This document shows positions 39,796 to 52,188 of a stretch of 64,000 nt of DNA, piece by piece. Within the stretch, counting starts at the first letter, position 1. Every line of letters begins with the position of its first letter. Origin of the DNA: Apostichopus japonicus (taxonomy: Eukaryota > Echinodermata > Holothuroidea > Aspidochirotida > Stichopodidae); NCBI RefSeq assembly GCF_037975245.1, contig NC_092561.1, forward strand, positions 16,805,001 to 16,869,000, in the 5' to 3' direction. The position numbers and the translations under genes are program-made. The notes below the pieces were generated by a model. That model was not told the DNA's origin. It did not search any database and was given only the letters and a program-made list of their open reading frames with translations.

Positions 39796-40853
39796 GAATA
39801 AGATAATTGAGAAGTGTCATTTAGAGCAATTATTAAAGGGTAAGAAGGTGAGAGAGGATGACCTTAGCCACAAAATGAATTTTGATTTGTTGGAAACCTC
39901 AAAAGAACACTGCTATCCGTCCAGATTGTACGTCAGTACCACTTTAAACAATTAAGGCATGACCGCTGAACAATCTGAATTTTATCACTTATGCTATATG
40001 TCAGTTCTTCAGACAAAACTCAATAGCAAATCGTTAAAGTTTTTATCAATGGAGTATCGAGTCACCAAAATTGTAAAACGAAGGATCTTTCTATACAAGA
40101 ATAATATGTACATAGGTCCTTCACCTTTGCCTTCTGTTTGAAATACGATTAGATTTAATTCGTGTATTCAAAATAAAATTGATGAGTGTTAGCTAGGATT
40201 ACTAGCATGTTCACAATGAATTTAAAACCTATTTCAGCCTTTACTATCTTGGTCATTATTCGTTCCCTGATTTTGTCTTTTCTATCTAAGTAAGAGGCGA
40301 GAGGTAGTAAATTTGATAAAAAAATGTCAAACGCAAGGACTTTCTTAAATCTATCAGCCCGTCTAAAGCCCGTCATCTCAAGGCTAAGACTAATCCTGTC
40401 AAACTTTGTCTTACATTATTTATGGAGTTGTTAACAGTTCCCGGGTTTATTTCACAAGTAATTCTCATCACGATAACGTAATATGTGGTTTCAACAAATT
40501 TGCTCGATGATTGAAAATGTATACCTTGTCTGGTTGACTGTTTTCATCGCAACCCGGAAGGCTCAATATTATTCAGTGATATAGATATAAAAGTCGAGAA
40601 CCAACGAACAACATTGTACGACCCACACCTCCTTATAGTTTTCATTGCTAAGACTTAGTGACGTAAGTTGGGTTTCAGGCCCCTGTTCGAGATCAATAAC
40701 TGGGACCCTTCACCCCAAACAGCACACATCTTAAATTCTCTTGACACGAAGCCGTAATGTGTAAGCACAAAATAACATACAATTTCTGTCGACTCTTACC
40801 GATTTGCGCATTTTTGCGCTTGTCAAAAGAAGAGAGGTTGGACTCATACATAC
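39791..40853. other. Non-coding stretch
   Basis: A 73-codon minus-strand open frame (40155-40376) is hydrophilic then hydrophobic and resembles nothing I know. It cannot be joined in phase to the candidate exon at 40854-41057. Confidence 0.45.
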
Positions 40854-41057
40854 GTTGTCAAATATTTGTGGATTACTGGTCATAAAGCTGTCAGGGCTTG
40901 GGGAATTCACATTTGGAGAAATGGAAGTACGAGGCTCAGAGCAGTTTGCACTTTTTGTTGGCTCTTCAAAAAGGTCTCTTACGCGTTGTTTTCCCGTTAT
41001 TTGTTTATATTTTTTACCAGTTAACTTCTCAAACGTCAAAAGAGTCATCTCGCGCAT
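40854..41057 (-). CDS. Possible first coding exon, unknown protein
   Basis: On the minus strand an ATG (41055-41057), directly preceded by an in-frame TGA, opens a 68-codon stretch. It ends at a consensus-like donor GTATGT (40848-40853) in phase 0. The peptide is hydrophilic: a basic start with KLTGKKYKQITGK, then a Ser/Pro/Asn-rich part with SPNVNSPSP. I recognise no domain. The ATG context is weak (T at -3), and the opposite strand is also open here. No convincing next exon was found, so this could be chance. Confidence 0.22.
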
Positions 41058-43220
41058 TCACAACGTGACACAAAGTAAGCTGTTATTGCGTTATATGAGT
41101 GAGAAGGGGTTCTATCGCAATCTACTCTGAAGTAGAGGATGCCAAAATAGATGGTAACAAGCATTACGTTAACAAAAGGAACTAAATGCAAATGATTTTC
41201 TTCCACATTTCTAAATAGATTTTGTTCAAACCCTCCTAACCGTTTCATAACTTTCTGCTAGGCCAGGCTAATTGTATGTACACTTACCAATTGCCTGCGC
41301 GCAAAGTTTTGAATTCCATAACGTAACTACATGGAAAATTTAATGATTTTAATTGTTCTGATTGTTGATTGGTGGCTTTGCCATTTCAACGTCTATATTC
41401 GTATTGTGACAAAATAGGACACCTCTGAGTGGTTTTTGATTCATTCGGGACATTTAAGATGAAAGAACGCTCATTAACACATTTGTTTAATACAGCAATA
41501 TTCTCCCACACAATATTAGCTGTATCATTACGGAATCCCACGTAAGATTCAAACCTTCTCAGAGTTGTTCACCTCGCTTGGTACTTAGATACTTGATTAA
41601 GCCTGTATTAAATACATATACATATTGAAGACCAATCATTCACTTATACAGTTTCCTTTATAAGTGAATGGCAGCTGATATTGTGAGGACGGTAGCAATT
41701 TGTATCATTTCTTACATTATTTCTATAAAAATTACTCGGACTAAAATGGAATTTTGTTCACAGACATGCATACATCATATGTGAAAAGAAGTAGGTACTT
41801 TTAGCCCCTATTTTGTATATAGGCTTCAGTCATGCTACACAAACAAGGTAAAGTTGTATGTACGCTTGATTTAACACATAAAGTGGAGCAAACCTTGGAC
41901 ATCTCTCTCTCTCTCTTGCAATGACTGCATTTTAGACCTAATTTATTTACAGCAGAACAGTAAGTACATATCCACGTTTTCATTTAACCTACTTTTGCGA
42001 TATTTTCGTCTCTTCAATACGATAAAAGCTAGCTTCTTCCGCCATCGTCTTATCAACCTGTACGTTGTACATAACGTCACATGGTAATTGTCCTACTTTA
42101 AGACGTAATAAAAACAATGTTAGAAATAACAGACTCTTCAAATAAATGCTGCTCGGTTTTATTAACTACCAAAAATCTCTATCCGGTAAGTTTTGGTCTT
42201 GTATGCATCTGTGAATAAATGTCCATGTAATAATAGGTAACTTAAATATACATTGTTGTTTTCTGTTAAAAGCCAAACCGAGCACAAAATGGTAATTCTA
42301 TACGGCATGGCATCTTAAAGAAACAAATCTTGTTTACATGCCTATCTCATATTCAACTCAAATATACTGATTCCCACTTTTTCGAGTTACAAGTTCAGAA
42401 AGAAATGCGATATTGTCTTGAAAAGTAAAAAAATCTGATTGAACTGTGCGTTATTGCATAAAAACGCTTGTCGTAAGAAACGCTATATTCGTCCAAGGAA
42501 CCGAAAGATATTGATCCACGCAAACGACATTAGCAAGTCTAATTTCAGGCAAAATCTAAATATAGCATGCCTAAATGTAAGCAATGTTGAATTATGTCTG
42601 ATTTACATGGTGATAGCAAGTTCCTATCGTAGATTTTCTCCTTCTCCTTTTTTATCTACGTTTTGAAATTAAATCATCGATTGGACCTTGACAGTTTACA
42701 GATTTCAAGTTAGATATTTCATTATCCAGCCAAAGTAAGAAAATAACCTAAGGTGAAATCTTAAGTCCAATTAAAGTAGTGTTATTCGAAACTACATAAT
42801 CCAAGAAATGAAGTTTAGAATAAGAGATTTATCGCTGAAATATTTATGTAAAACGATAAGATGATATGAAGTATTGAATTAAAGGCATCGTCGTGTTTTG
42901 CAAAGATCTTTGTATGCAGGTCACCTTATGCCAGTGTTAACTTACTAAGTTGTGAAGTTTTTTAATTAAAGTTACTAGCAAAATTCAATAATTTCCCACT
43001 CGATTGCGTTTGCCACCTTAACTTTATGGTACTGAACTATTTTATATTTTATAAGGACAAAACAAGGAACATCATAGTTACATACATACAAAGGTCTGCA
43101 AGGACCGTTAGTTTAATTTACATTGAGGATTTGATATATTATTGGACAAAGTACCAGTTTATTAGCAGCACACATGAAAAGGAAAGAAAAGAAAGTAATA
43201 TTTAAGATGATAGAAAATCG
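41058..43220. other. Non-coding stretch with a 12 bp-arm hairpin
   Basis: CATTCACTTATA (41637-41648) and TATAAGTGAATG (41659-41670) form a perfect hairpin with a 10-base loop. A (CT)n run lies near 41902. No gene recognised. Confidence 0.55.
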
Positions 43221-44045
43221 TCAGAGACTCTGAAGAGTCCGTGGGCGCTGTCTCAAAGCGATGCGAGATGACCGGCGAAGTGGAGCTGGTTGGTGACCAC
43301 GTATCCGCAGATGAGTCCGGGAAAGAGCCTGCTGTTTTGCTTCCCCCATGGTGAGACCGGTTGAGGCTCTGATGTTATCATACCAGGTCATCCGAGTCCG
43401 CCCACGACTACTCATTGTGCCTAGAACGGCACCTGACAAGAGGTCCCACTAGAGACCCTGTTGACGGGCGATGTGGCTGAACCAGTCCATTTTTCTCTGC
43501 ACAATAGTGTCATAGGTGAAAAGCCATCTACCGTCTATCATTCGCATAAGTGACTCGTTGGTAACGTGGTCGCTCCAATTGACACCTAGCAACCATCTCC
43601 AGACGGTACGACCAAAAGCATCCAGTTTGGCTGCATCCGAATTCTTAATCGACCATGTAGTAGAGCCATAGGTCAACCTAGACATTACTAGGGCTCTGAT
43701 GACCAGAAGCTTAGTCGCAACGGAGAGGTGTGGGCTTCGGAGGTACTTGCACTCGCGGAGTGTAGTCTTGGCTATGCCGATCCACTTGCTGATTTCTGGA
43801 GTGTCATCAGTGTTGAGGGTGATGGTGGAGCCGAGGTAGATGAATGAGTTAACGTTGGGGATAATGGAGGTCCCCAGGTGGATGGTATCGGTAGAGTTCG
43901 GGTCCGTCTTGATGACAAGGTGAGCCGTTTTTCCCGGGTGTATCACAAGCTGATAGGGCTTGGAAACGTCCGCTAAGATCTTGAGAGCCGTTTCTGCTTC
44001 CGCAGCGGATAGCGCAAACAGGACAAGATCATCGGCGTATCTCAG
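43221..44045 (-). pseudogene. LINE (non-LTR) reverse transcriptase, 5'-truncated, one stop codon
   Basis: On the minus strand the frame begins just before the RT catalytic motif LRYADDLVLFA (YADD at 44028-44039). It continues through FIYLGSTIT, the LSVATKLLVIRALVMSRLTYG thumb-like region, TNESLMRMI and a C-terminal GRTRMTWYDNIRASTG motif. This is the usual order for the end of LINE-encoded endonuclease/RT polyproteins. One TAG (43449-43451) interrupts an otherwise continuous frame that ends at TGA 43221-43223. Everything upstream of YADD is missing: TAA precedes it at 44046-44048 and no homology follows. This fits the 5' truncation typical of target-primed insertion. I see no poly(A) tail. 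The clade is not assigned. It is a dead copy. Confidence 0.9.
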
Positions 44046-44274
44046 TTAGATGGTAAAGGTGTATTAGAAAATTGTTTGGGAATGAACATTTGAGCAAGCT
44101 AATTCAACCATTAAAACCACAAGCACTAATTGAACTAATTAAAACATCAATAGCTGTTATAAAATTTCATTTGCATGTAAGCCCCTTTTTTCGTTACTGA
44201 CATGTAACGGAACCACCACCGCTTAATATATATTGTAGATATGATCGGTTTAAAGATGTCAGGATCTTTCGTTG

Positions 44275-44320
<46 letters not shown>

Positions 44321-44323
44321 TAA

Positions 44324-44408
<85 letters not shown>
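44275..44408. repeat. Compound (TA)n / (ATT)n microsatellite
   Basis: About 98 bp of interrupted TA repeats are followed directly by about eleven ATT units. It lies about 230 bp from the truncated LINE, on the side of its missing 5' end. Confidence 0.95.
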
Positions 44409-46054
44409 GAGAGAACCAGAGAAACAAGATATGGCTCATAATTGACAAATAAGGAGTAAGTTTAAGAAAATATATTGGAATTTTCGTCAGCAATACTTGG
44501 CAGTCGAATGAAAAGTACAGAATGTAAATGGAATAATCATATTTATACCTTCGTATCAGTGAAGTTTACGTTAAACGTGTTTTAAGCAAACTTAATTAAG
44601 GTACCTCAAGATAAAGTTCAGTATTTTCTTGAACAAAAATTTCCTTTGCATGATTTGAAGAAACGTTTGGAAAATTAGATTAAAAATACGGGTTGCCTTT
44701 TTTCCACTTTTCGTTTACTTAATGCTCATAGATTTGTTGAAGCGATCTCGTTTGTAATGCCCCAATAACCTGTAAATCTCAACTCGATTACGTGACTAGA
44801 GTTCCGTTTCATACACATGTCGAACTCATCACATAATCTGGTGAATCCAGGGATATTTAAAGCCTTCTCCATAGACCAAAATTTATTTTGAACGACACAA
44901 TTTCAATTAGTTTGATTTAAAAGTTGAAGATGGTAGACTAATATTTCCTGACACTTCAAGCGTTTATTTAACCTAATCGTGAGAAGTGCTGGCAATAATA
45001 TTAAAGCTTATGGAATGAATATTAAAACAAACTGAGTCCAAACAGATAATGTAGGCTTCATTTAAAAAAAAAAAAAATTGACCGGCAGGTATTTTTCGAC
45101 TGTAGGTTTCAATTCTTGTGAAGATAGAGGTCTTATTTTACCTGCTTCATAGAAGATGGATTTTAATAAATGAAATACTTCACGTGACCCAACGCTTGTC
45201 AGGAAATGTATTAATAGATCCATGCGTGTTATAGTAGTGAGACTTGTCATGTACAGATTTAAATTAAAAAAAAAATGAAAGAAAGGTGACGCTTGCGGAG
45301 TTCGGCAAGTTTATAGGTAGTACTTGGGGATAAAAACACTCGGTGACGTTCGATATTATTTAGGTTTATATGGTAAGAATGACGTCACGAGCATAAGTAA
45401 TTAATCAATATCAAGATTAATTTCATTGCTTGAAATAACTTTCAAAATGTTAAATGAAAACATGACATGCGTTAATGGATGCATGTAATTCAAAGCTTCG
45501 TTCTCACTTATATCTCAAATACGATTCTTAATGGCAAAAAACAAACAATGAAACTCTCTGGTTAACTACTAGGAAGCAAAGCATTAGCACAATAATTGTC
45601 ACAAAGCTTTGTCCTTCATGTTTAATATGCTATGGGATTTTGTTATACAATAATACAGACATTTTATGAAGTTTTTACTCACGTACAGTGGAAAGAAATC
45701 ACATGGAAATCACATTATCTTTTACACTACTATGTAAAAGATAAAACGTGACATACGCGCGTAGAAATGGGGTCGTCTGTCAACGGTTTTTAATATGTTA
45801 GACATGTGTTATTACCCAAAGACGTTTAATCAATTCATAAAACTGATGTGTTTCTTGAACAAAACTGTCGTCACGATTAGACATATACCAAGTAATCTTG
45901 CTCTAGCCGAAATGGAAAAAAAACGACAACAAGAACATAATATCGAACCTGAAAGGTATAGTTGTGTTATAAGGCTAATTAAGCAGCAATAATGTGAGGG
46001 AAGGAAAATTTCAGATGGGATAGAAGCAGATTTATCCCGAATGACAACCCAACT
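44409..46054. other. Non-coding stretch with a 10 bp-arm hairpin
   Basis: ATCTTTTACA (45717-45726) pairs perfectly with TGTAAAAGAT (45733-45742). Short open frames at 45250-45062 (minus) and 45795-45992 (plus) have donor-like ends but no recognisable domain. Confidence 0.5.
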
Positions 46055-46140
46055 CTACTTTAGCCGGTCAGGCTTCGTACCCATGCACGACCTCTCCAGA
46101 TGCTAGGTTTCATAGCCTTTATCGATTAGACCATAGCACT
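46055..46140 (-). repeat. tRNA-derived SINE fragment (tRNA-Arg-like)
   Basis: On the minus strand TGGTCTAATCG (46123-46133) fits the A box TRGYNNANNNG and is followed by ATAAAGGC, as in tRNA-Arg D arms. A B-box-like GGTACGAAGCC (46071-46081) lies 41 bp further on. The arms do not form a complete cloverleaf, so this is a SINE remnant. Confidence 0.5.
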
Positions 46141-46997
46141 GATTCCCGAATATTGCATTTCTTTATTATTATTTTTTCAGTTCATATTTTTGATACTCGA
46201 AACTCTTCAAACAAAGTCAGCATTATCTCGTAACGTACACCAAAAATGACTTCCAACAGCTAATTAAAACGGGATCAAATTAGTAACGTATTTTCCCCGA
46301 GCGCGTTTTTATAACACAATTATGACTTGCTCCCGTATGGATCGTTGGTGAGAAGAGATTGAGACGACATCAATCTTCAAATGTCCAAATTAGGGACACT
46401 AGATAATAAAAATATATATATATAACAAACTAGAAAAGTGCATAAACACGGTAAATATTGTTGTCATTGACAACCGAAACGTCTCCGTTCACTTTAATTG
46501 GAGCAGGCATTTTATTACACTCCCTTTATGTGGAGAAGGCATTTTATTACATATATAAACAATGTACAGCTAGTCAGGATAATTAGGAAGTCACAGTAAT
46601 GTAAAAAATGAACAGAGTACTAGGGCATTGACAGCCTTTAAAACAGCTCCTAATATTTACAGCTTACTGCACCAATGAAGAGGAAAGGATTGGTCACTTT
46701 TTGTTTCATGTCATACAAGTTGCTTAAAATATGAAAGAAGTATCATCGTCTTAATGAATAAAAGTATTCTTAACCATGACCTATACAGCCTACCTATACA
46801 TTCTTGTATATTTTGCTTATAGAAACTGGGCCTCACACCGTCATTATCATCATTGTGGAAATGGAACAAAAAATCATGCTGGCAGATATATCATTGCTGG
46901 AGTATAGGCTATGCTGGAATATGCATTTAACCACTTTAATGTCAATGGCTTATCTGTTCTGCATCCACTGAATGCTTCTATAAAGCGGTATAATGTA

Positions 46998-47480
46998 CAG
47001 GGGCTTATCCAGGATTTTCTAACCGGGGGGGGGGGGGCGCGAATTACTATCTAAGCGGAGCGCCACCATCGGTTGGCGCGCAGCGTACAAGAAACTTTCT
47101 GGTTTTGATACCACCCAGATCACCGGAAATGACACTTCTCGGGCTTGAAAATGACCAACCAGATGTACACTTTTGCCTGAGATCCAAGTATTTCCCAATA
47201 CTTTTTTTCCCCATCCATAACCTTTTTGAAGATTGTCACCAGTCACACATCATGTTCGACCTCATCGCATCTCCTGTGGATCATTGCTTTTTGTAGGTGA
47301 TTCTACGTCGCCGCCCACAATACCCGACAGCCCCACTTTGCAAGGTTTTAAGTCCATTTTTTGTTCAGAATTTCAAAATTCACATTTCTCGGGATTAAAC
47401 TCACTTCAAAACATACCCATAATGTTGCAAAAAATTTCATCTATGGACAACCAATATAGAAAAACCTCCTTGAACCCCTA
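46998..47480 (+). mobile_element. Non-autonomous DNA transposon fragment, hAT-like left end
   Basis: CAGGGGCTTATCCAGGATTT at 46998 looks like the inverted terminus common in animal hAT elements (CAGNGGCGGATCCAGGATTTT type). A G run and ACTATCTAAGCGGAGCGCCA..TTGGCGCG follow. The interior resembles a second piece at 48225-48480, which shares the same CTAAGCG.AGCGCCACCA and GGCGCG.AGCGTACAA segments. I found no matching right end. No transposase is present. Confidence 0.5.
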
Positions 47481-47645
47481 ACAGACTGGTCAAAATTGCA
47501 CGAGTAGAGGGAAGTACGGTATGATGAAGAATGTTGGTCAGGAAATTTTCGAAAATTCAGACACAGTTAATTTATTGGTGTACAAATATTGAAACCTCCT
47601 ATAACGGCTATTATAAAACTTCGTTGAAGGAAATGAAAAATACCA

Positions 47646-48127
47646 CATAGGTCAAGGAGGCGGGGGGAGGGGGGGGAGGGCTAACGAAATATTTCTTTCT
47701 GAAAATTCGGGCAATATGCTGAGAATTTTTCGGGCACCTCTACTGAAAGAAAAATACATTGCAATGATGTAGCTAAAGGAAATGAATAGTTTAAAAATTA
47801 TCTCCTTGGTAATTAAAATAAAGTTCTAACCTTGGCCGACTAATTCGCCATTACTAATGTAAAAGAGAGTTTTGACATAACTGGACCTCCATGCTGTTTC
47901 TCCATCTACATAGGACAATTCGTTGTTTATATGAGCATCCCGCGGTATACTGCGCAACTTTCAGTGACCGTACGGTACATGATGGCATGCGATGTAATAA
48001 CCGATACTTGCTTATATGATATTGATATTAACATGTTGAACGCGCGCTGAGCGCGCGAAAATGTTGGTTATATTTTTCGGGCAAGTCGTTACAGCTCCCC
48101 AAATCAAATTGGGCTCCTTCGTCTATG
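47646..48127 (+). mobile_element. MITE, older copy of the 62950-63352 element
   Basis: It starts CATAGGTCAAGGAGGC and ends GGCTCCTTCGTCTATG, degenerate inverted repeats of each other. Inside it shares GGCAATATGCTGAGAATTTT, GGGCACCT..ACTGAAAGAA, GATGTAATAACC, ATTAACATGTTG and GGCAAGTCGTTACAGC with the copy 15.3 kb away, in the same order. It carries extra CG-rich sequence near 48040. The flanks do not match, so any target duplication has decayed. Confidence 0.75.
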
Positions 48128-48224
48128 ACTACACATAGACATTTTTGTGGCTGTTCATCCTGGAACGCCATTTTCATGCTCACTGATATGATGTGATATC
48201 TGCTGTTTGCTTTACAAATTCGAA

Positions 48225-48480
48225 CAGGCGCGTAGCGAATAATTTGCCAAGGGAGGGGCGAAGCCTGTAGGCAAACTATCTAAGCGTAGCGCCACCACGA
48301 GTTGGCGCGAAGCGTACAAAAAAAAAAATTTGGCCGAAAATGCCTCCCAGATCGATGGAAATGACACTTCCCATGCCTTGTAAGTTGCCTCTAAGCATTT
48401 TCTATTTCGAATTAATAGCGATAGCATAACAAAATATGCTCGGGGGGGGGGAGGGGGCGGCGGTCGCCCCATTCCTGAAA
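48225..48480 (+). mobile_element. Non-autonomous DNA transposon fragment related to 46998-47480
   Basis: It begins near AGGCGCGTAGCGAATAATTT and has CTAAGCGTAGCGCCACCA and TTGGCGCGAAGCGTACAA. It ends in a G run followed by GGCGGTCGCCCC. The composition and CG-rich ends are typical of hAT-like MITEs. Boundaries are approximate. Confidence 0.45.
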
Positions 48481-48737
48481 TGCGTCATGTTCCCCGACGA
48501 CTCGGTCGAGTTCGAGACCTTTTCATGCCTCATTACTAGTTTTTTTTAGCATGTTTGTATCTGTGATCGTTTTATGTTTTGGATGAGTGATCAGTCGTCT
48601 GATGTATGCTGTTTACTAATTCAGTATAAGTTACTTCAGGAGTCTTTAACTAATTAGCCTAATGGATGAAAGCCTCATTTGTCTTAGCTCCATTTCCGCT
48701 AGCGTGCCAACAGTCGCACGAATGGAAAGTTTCTTTT

Positions 48738-48859
<122 letters not shown>

Positions 48860-51800
48860 ATAGTTCAGCTATAGTCCATGAAGATCAAATGTAAGACCTT
48901 TATTGTTGCAGAACCTTCGCAGTAAAGCTCTACTCCATTCTATCTTCATGAGTACAACAAGCTCAGCTATCTCTCTGCGATAGCTGTCAAGTTAGCAGTG
49001 ACGGTTAGGAGCAATATGTAATAAGATATTGATACAATGAGAGCGGTACTTCAACCCTTTCGATTTATTTTAATATTTATTTACTCAAACATACATAAAA
49101 GTTAGTACAGGTCTTTGTTGACAACACTGCAGTAAGTGCGCATGTTGGAAACTAGAAAAAAAATGTTGTTTATCTAGCTAGTGAAAACGAGAAAAGCACA
49201 TCCAAACTACAAAAGGTGAAAATTGATGAAGAATACAAATAGAAGGAACAAATTAAATGATAGTGCATGATAAAGCCCCAAGCATGACTATTTAGGGTTA
49301 AGTACATATTCCTTATTTGTTTTATTATCTCAGCAGCTGTAGAATTTGTTTAATGCTTCTTTTATACTAGAAATAGATAAGGGCGAGCAGAATAACTATT
49401 GAGCTTTCTTTACTGTTATTTTGATGATTAAAACAATGCATTTAGCCTATATCGAATAGTCAACATTTCATAATTTTTGTGAATTAACACACAAACATAA
49501 AACAACTCTCATTTTGTGACGACCTAACATTTTTCATCACGTATTTTGCACACAAGTTGATTTTCTGTGTCAGTCGCGCTGTCTTCAGTTATCACAAATC
49601 CATTTTAAATAATTATAAGCGAATATTACAGTATTTTGATACTGTTAGTAAAAGAACAGTAGTTTGTTTGCTATGATATTGTGGCTGGAATAACCATTCA
49701 CTTTTTTTTATTTACCGACTGCTGTCTTTGATTTCAGCAGTCTCACTTAATAATATCTGTATGCTGTTTGAAGTAAACAATTGAGTTTCTGAACTTTTCC
49801 AAATTGAATTTAGCTCTTTCATGTTTTTTTATAGTTTGGATTTTTTAAAAAGTGTATAGGCTACGATTTCTTTTCCCGAACCGGCCCATATCTATGGAAG
49901 CAACAGAAGATCGTTAAATTGTTCTTATTGTACAGGCCAAGTTGCAGTATATAGATAGACAGGATATCACGCGGAATGCCACCGGTAGCTGGCTTCTCGT
50001 TAATAATATCTCTCCTATTGTATTGACTTTTCAAATGTCATATTCTAAGTCTATTTATTTTCAGTCCTCGTAAACCTTCGTATTGCACGCATTCCCGTAG
50101 GCTTGATGACATTTTCTACTTGGTTTCAATAAAGCAAGCTTTCTATTTATGTCTTGCTATGGGAAGTTTTTCGGCATATATATTTTTTTTATATAAAATT
50201 GGGAGCTGTGTCCATCATCCAAATGGTCAAGTTTTCTCTTGATATTAGATTTGCCTCTCAGACTCTCCGTAGGCTATGAAAAGTCTCCTTCATCTTCAAA
50301 CTTGCCGGTCGCATTTCATTTCAAATTCACAGTATAGGGTTTCCTGTCTGCGGGATTTTTAAACTTCCCTTTATTTATTGCAATAGGGCATTCCTCCATA
50401 TCGAGGTTACATCAGTGATAACTCTAGTCGTTCCATTATTTCCTTCGCCTTCTTCTTCTTTTGAAGATAAATCACCGGGAGAAATCAAGAGGTGATTTTG
50501 TCTCCTCAGCAAGGACACACTGCCGATAGTTTGAAAGCCTGTAAGATTACACTCCTTTGTTTATAAATACAAATGTAATAGACTCCAGGCGCTGGCAGAA
50601 AATACAGTAGCGTAAGCACGAACTAATATTTGTCATCAAAATTATGCTATCAATTAAATCAAGTTTGACTTGAAACTCTTAACAGTAAAATATGAACAAC
50701 GGCAGTATGAAAGGTCGTTGATTAGTTTACAATTCTGTTGTTTAATTTGTAATAATAATTATGCATACCCGTCACGAAGATGAATAAATGTGAAAAAAAT
50801 TATTGATGAGATGAGAAAAAAATATATATTAATAACAAGATTACAATTACAAAAAAAAATCGTTGATTAGATCTATATTGCAAATTTATGAGCTGGTATT
50901 TATTAGTTGTGACTAACTGAAAGAAGATAAATAACGCCAAGCAATGATTACTATCCGTACTTTGGCAAATTCGTTGCAAAGTTATATCCGTTGTCTTTGC
51001 GAGTAATGTGGAGGATAAAAAAGCGACGTAAAGTTTATTTTGTTTCAACTTTCAGCAATTTTAGTAAGCTAAGATTTGGCGCCCATGTATTTGAGTTATT
51101 CATAGATAGGATAAAGCTATTTCAACACTTATTGACGGTATCATATAAACTGCGTAAGTCTGATATCTGATGACAGTTTCGTTTCCAGATTCTTCTAAAC
51201 TAAGGCTTCACCCTATGTGTTCCTAATTACATACTTATATTTTTGCTCATTTTGCAAGGAATTCATTTGAAATGATAAACGGAGAAGAACCGAGAAATCA
51301 ATACTTTTAGCCTTTTGAACAAATCCATTCCTCCTGTGGTTGAAACTACAACTTTAAAGGACAATTTCTTTTAATGTCACGCCACAGAACAAGGTGAAAT
51401 GTGATGGCCCTCTCTGCATTTTAACTTAATAACAAAGCAGTCAAAGGCTGTCAAAGATATCTCCCCATTAATGGTTTTGACACTGTCAGATTCTCTAAGA
51501 GGCTCTTTTAAATCGAATTGTAGAAATTCGTTTCCTAGAGATTTTGGGCATCTAATTATTTTGGTCATAAATGTTAATAACAAGCTAAAATCAAACGTCG
51601 CGCATATAACGGGACAACATCCTCTGATATTGCTTGTCTGCAAAGCGTCAATATACGTTTATGCATACATGATCTTTATGAGCCAATTAAACTTCCCATA
51701 TAAATGCACAACATGAATTAATTCTTTCTATAAGAGTCCTTAGACACTTCATGTGTCATATCCATATTAGGGGTAAAACAATTGCTCATCCGTAATCTAA

Positions 51801-51875
51801 ATTTGAACCCTTAGTGATAGATAAGTATTAAAGTATTTAATTGGTTGTAACCACACTAATTAAATAGTCGGATCG
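48860..51875. other. Non-coding stretch
   Basis: No gene recognised. Around 50540-50600 a forkhead-like ATAAACAAA is fused to a SOX-like ACAAAGG (minus strand). Such motifs are common by chance. Confidence 0.5.
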
Positions 51876-52188
51876 TATGGCAAGCCGTTAAGTGGAGATA
51901 TCCAGCAAATCATTTTTGATATTACCAAATTGTTCATGATATTACTGATTGATTTGACAATATTAACAATTATTTGCTGATATTAGCAAAAATGTGTTGA
52001 TATCTGAAATTATTTGGTATGACATGATTTGGTGATATCCACAATTCCAAAAAAAAAATACACCAATTCATTGCAGATATGAGCAAATAATTGTTCATAT
52101 CATCAAACTATTGATGACATCAGCAAATAGTTGGTGACATCAACAAGGTGTAACCAATTCACCAATAACAAGGAACTGGTTTGCCATA
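51876..52188. mobile_element. TA-flanked MITE filled with 20 bp repeats
   Basis: The left end TA-TGGCAAGCCGTT (51876-) and right end AACTGGTTTGCCA-TA (to 52188) are inverted repeats flanked by TA, the target site of Tc1/mariner-like elements. Between them (51896-52150) are about twelve degenerate units of about 20 bp with consensus TGATATTAGCAAATNATTG. There is no open frame. It would need a transposase supplied from elsewhere. Confidence 0.65.

Noticed and set aside
39583-39820. Ile-Tyr repeat proteins on both strands
   Set aside because: Direct by-product of (TA)n. The same applies at 44194-44493 and 48662-48874.
43221-43439. Separate small gene downstream of the RT frame
   Set aside because: It is the same reading frame as the RT, divided only by the TAG at 43449-43451, and carries the usual LINE C-terminal motif.
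45062-45992. Two short frames with AG|GT donor-like ends
   Set aside because: Short, no recognisable motif, and such donors are frequent by chance in this composition.
46055-46140. Functional tRNA-Arg gene
   Set aside because: A and B boxes are present, but the acceptor stem and a proper anticodon arm are not; a SINE fragment fits better.
47019-47481. Open frames across 47.0-47.5 kb
   Set aside because: They lie inside a hAT-like non-autonomous element and start or end in the G run.
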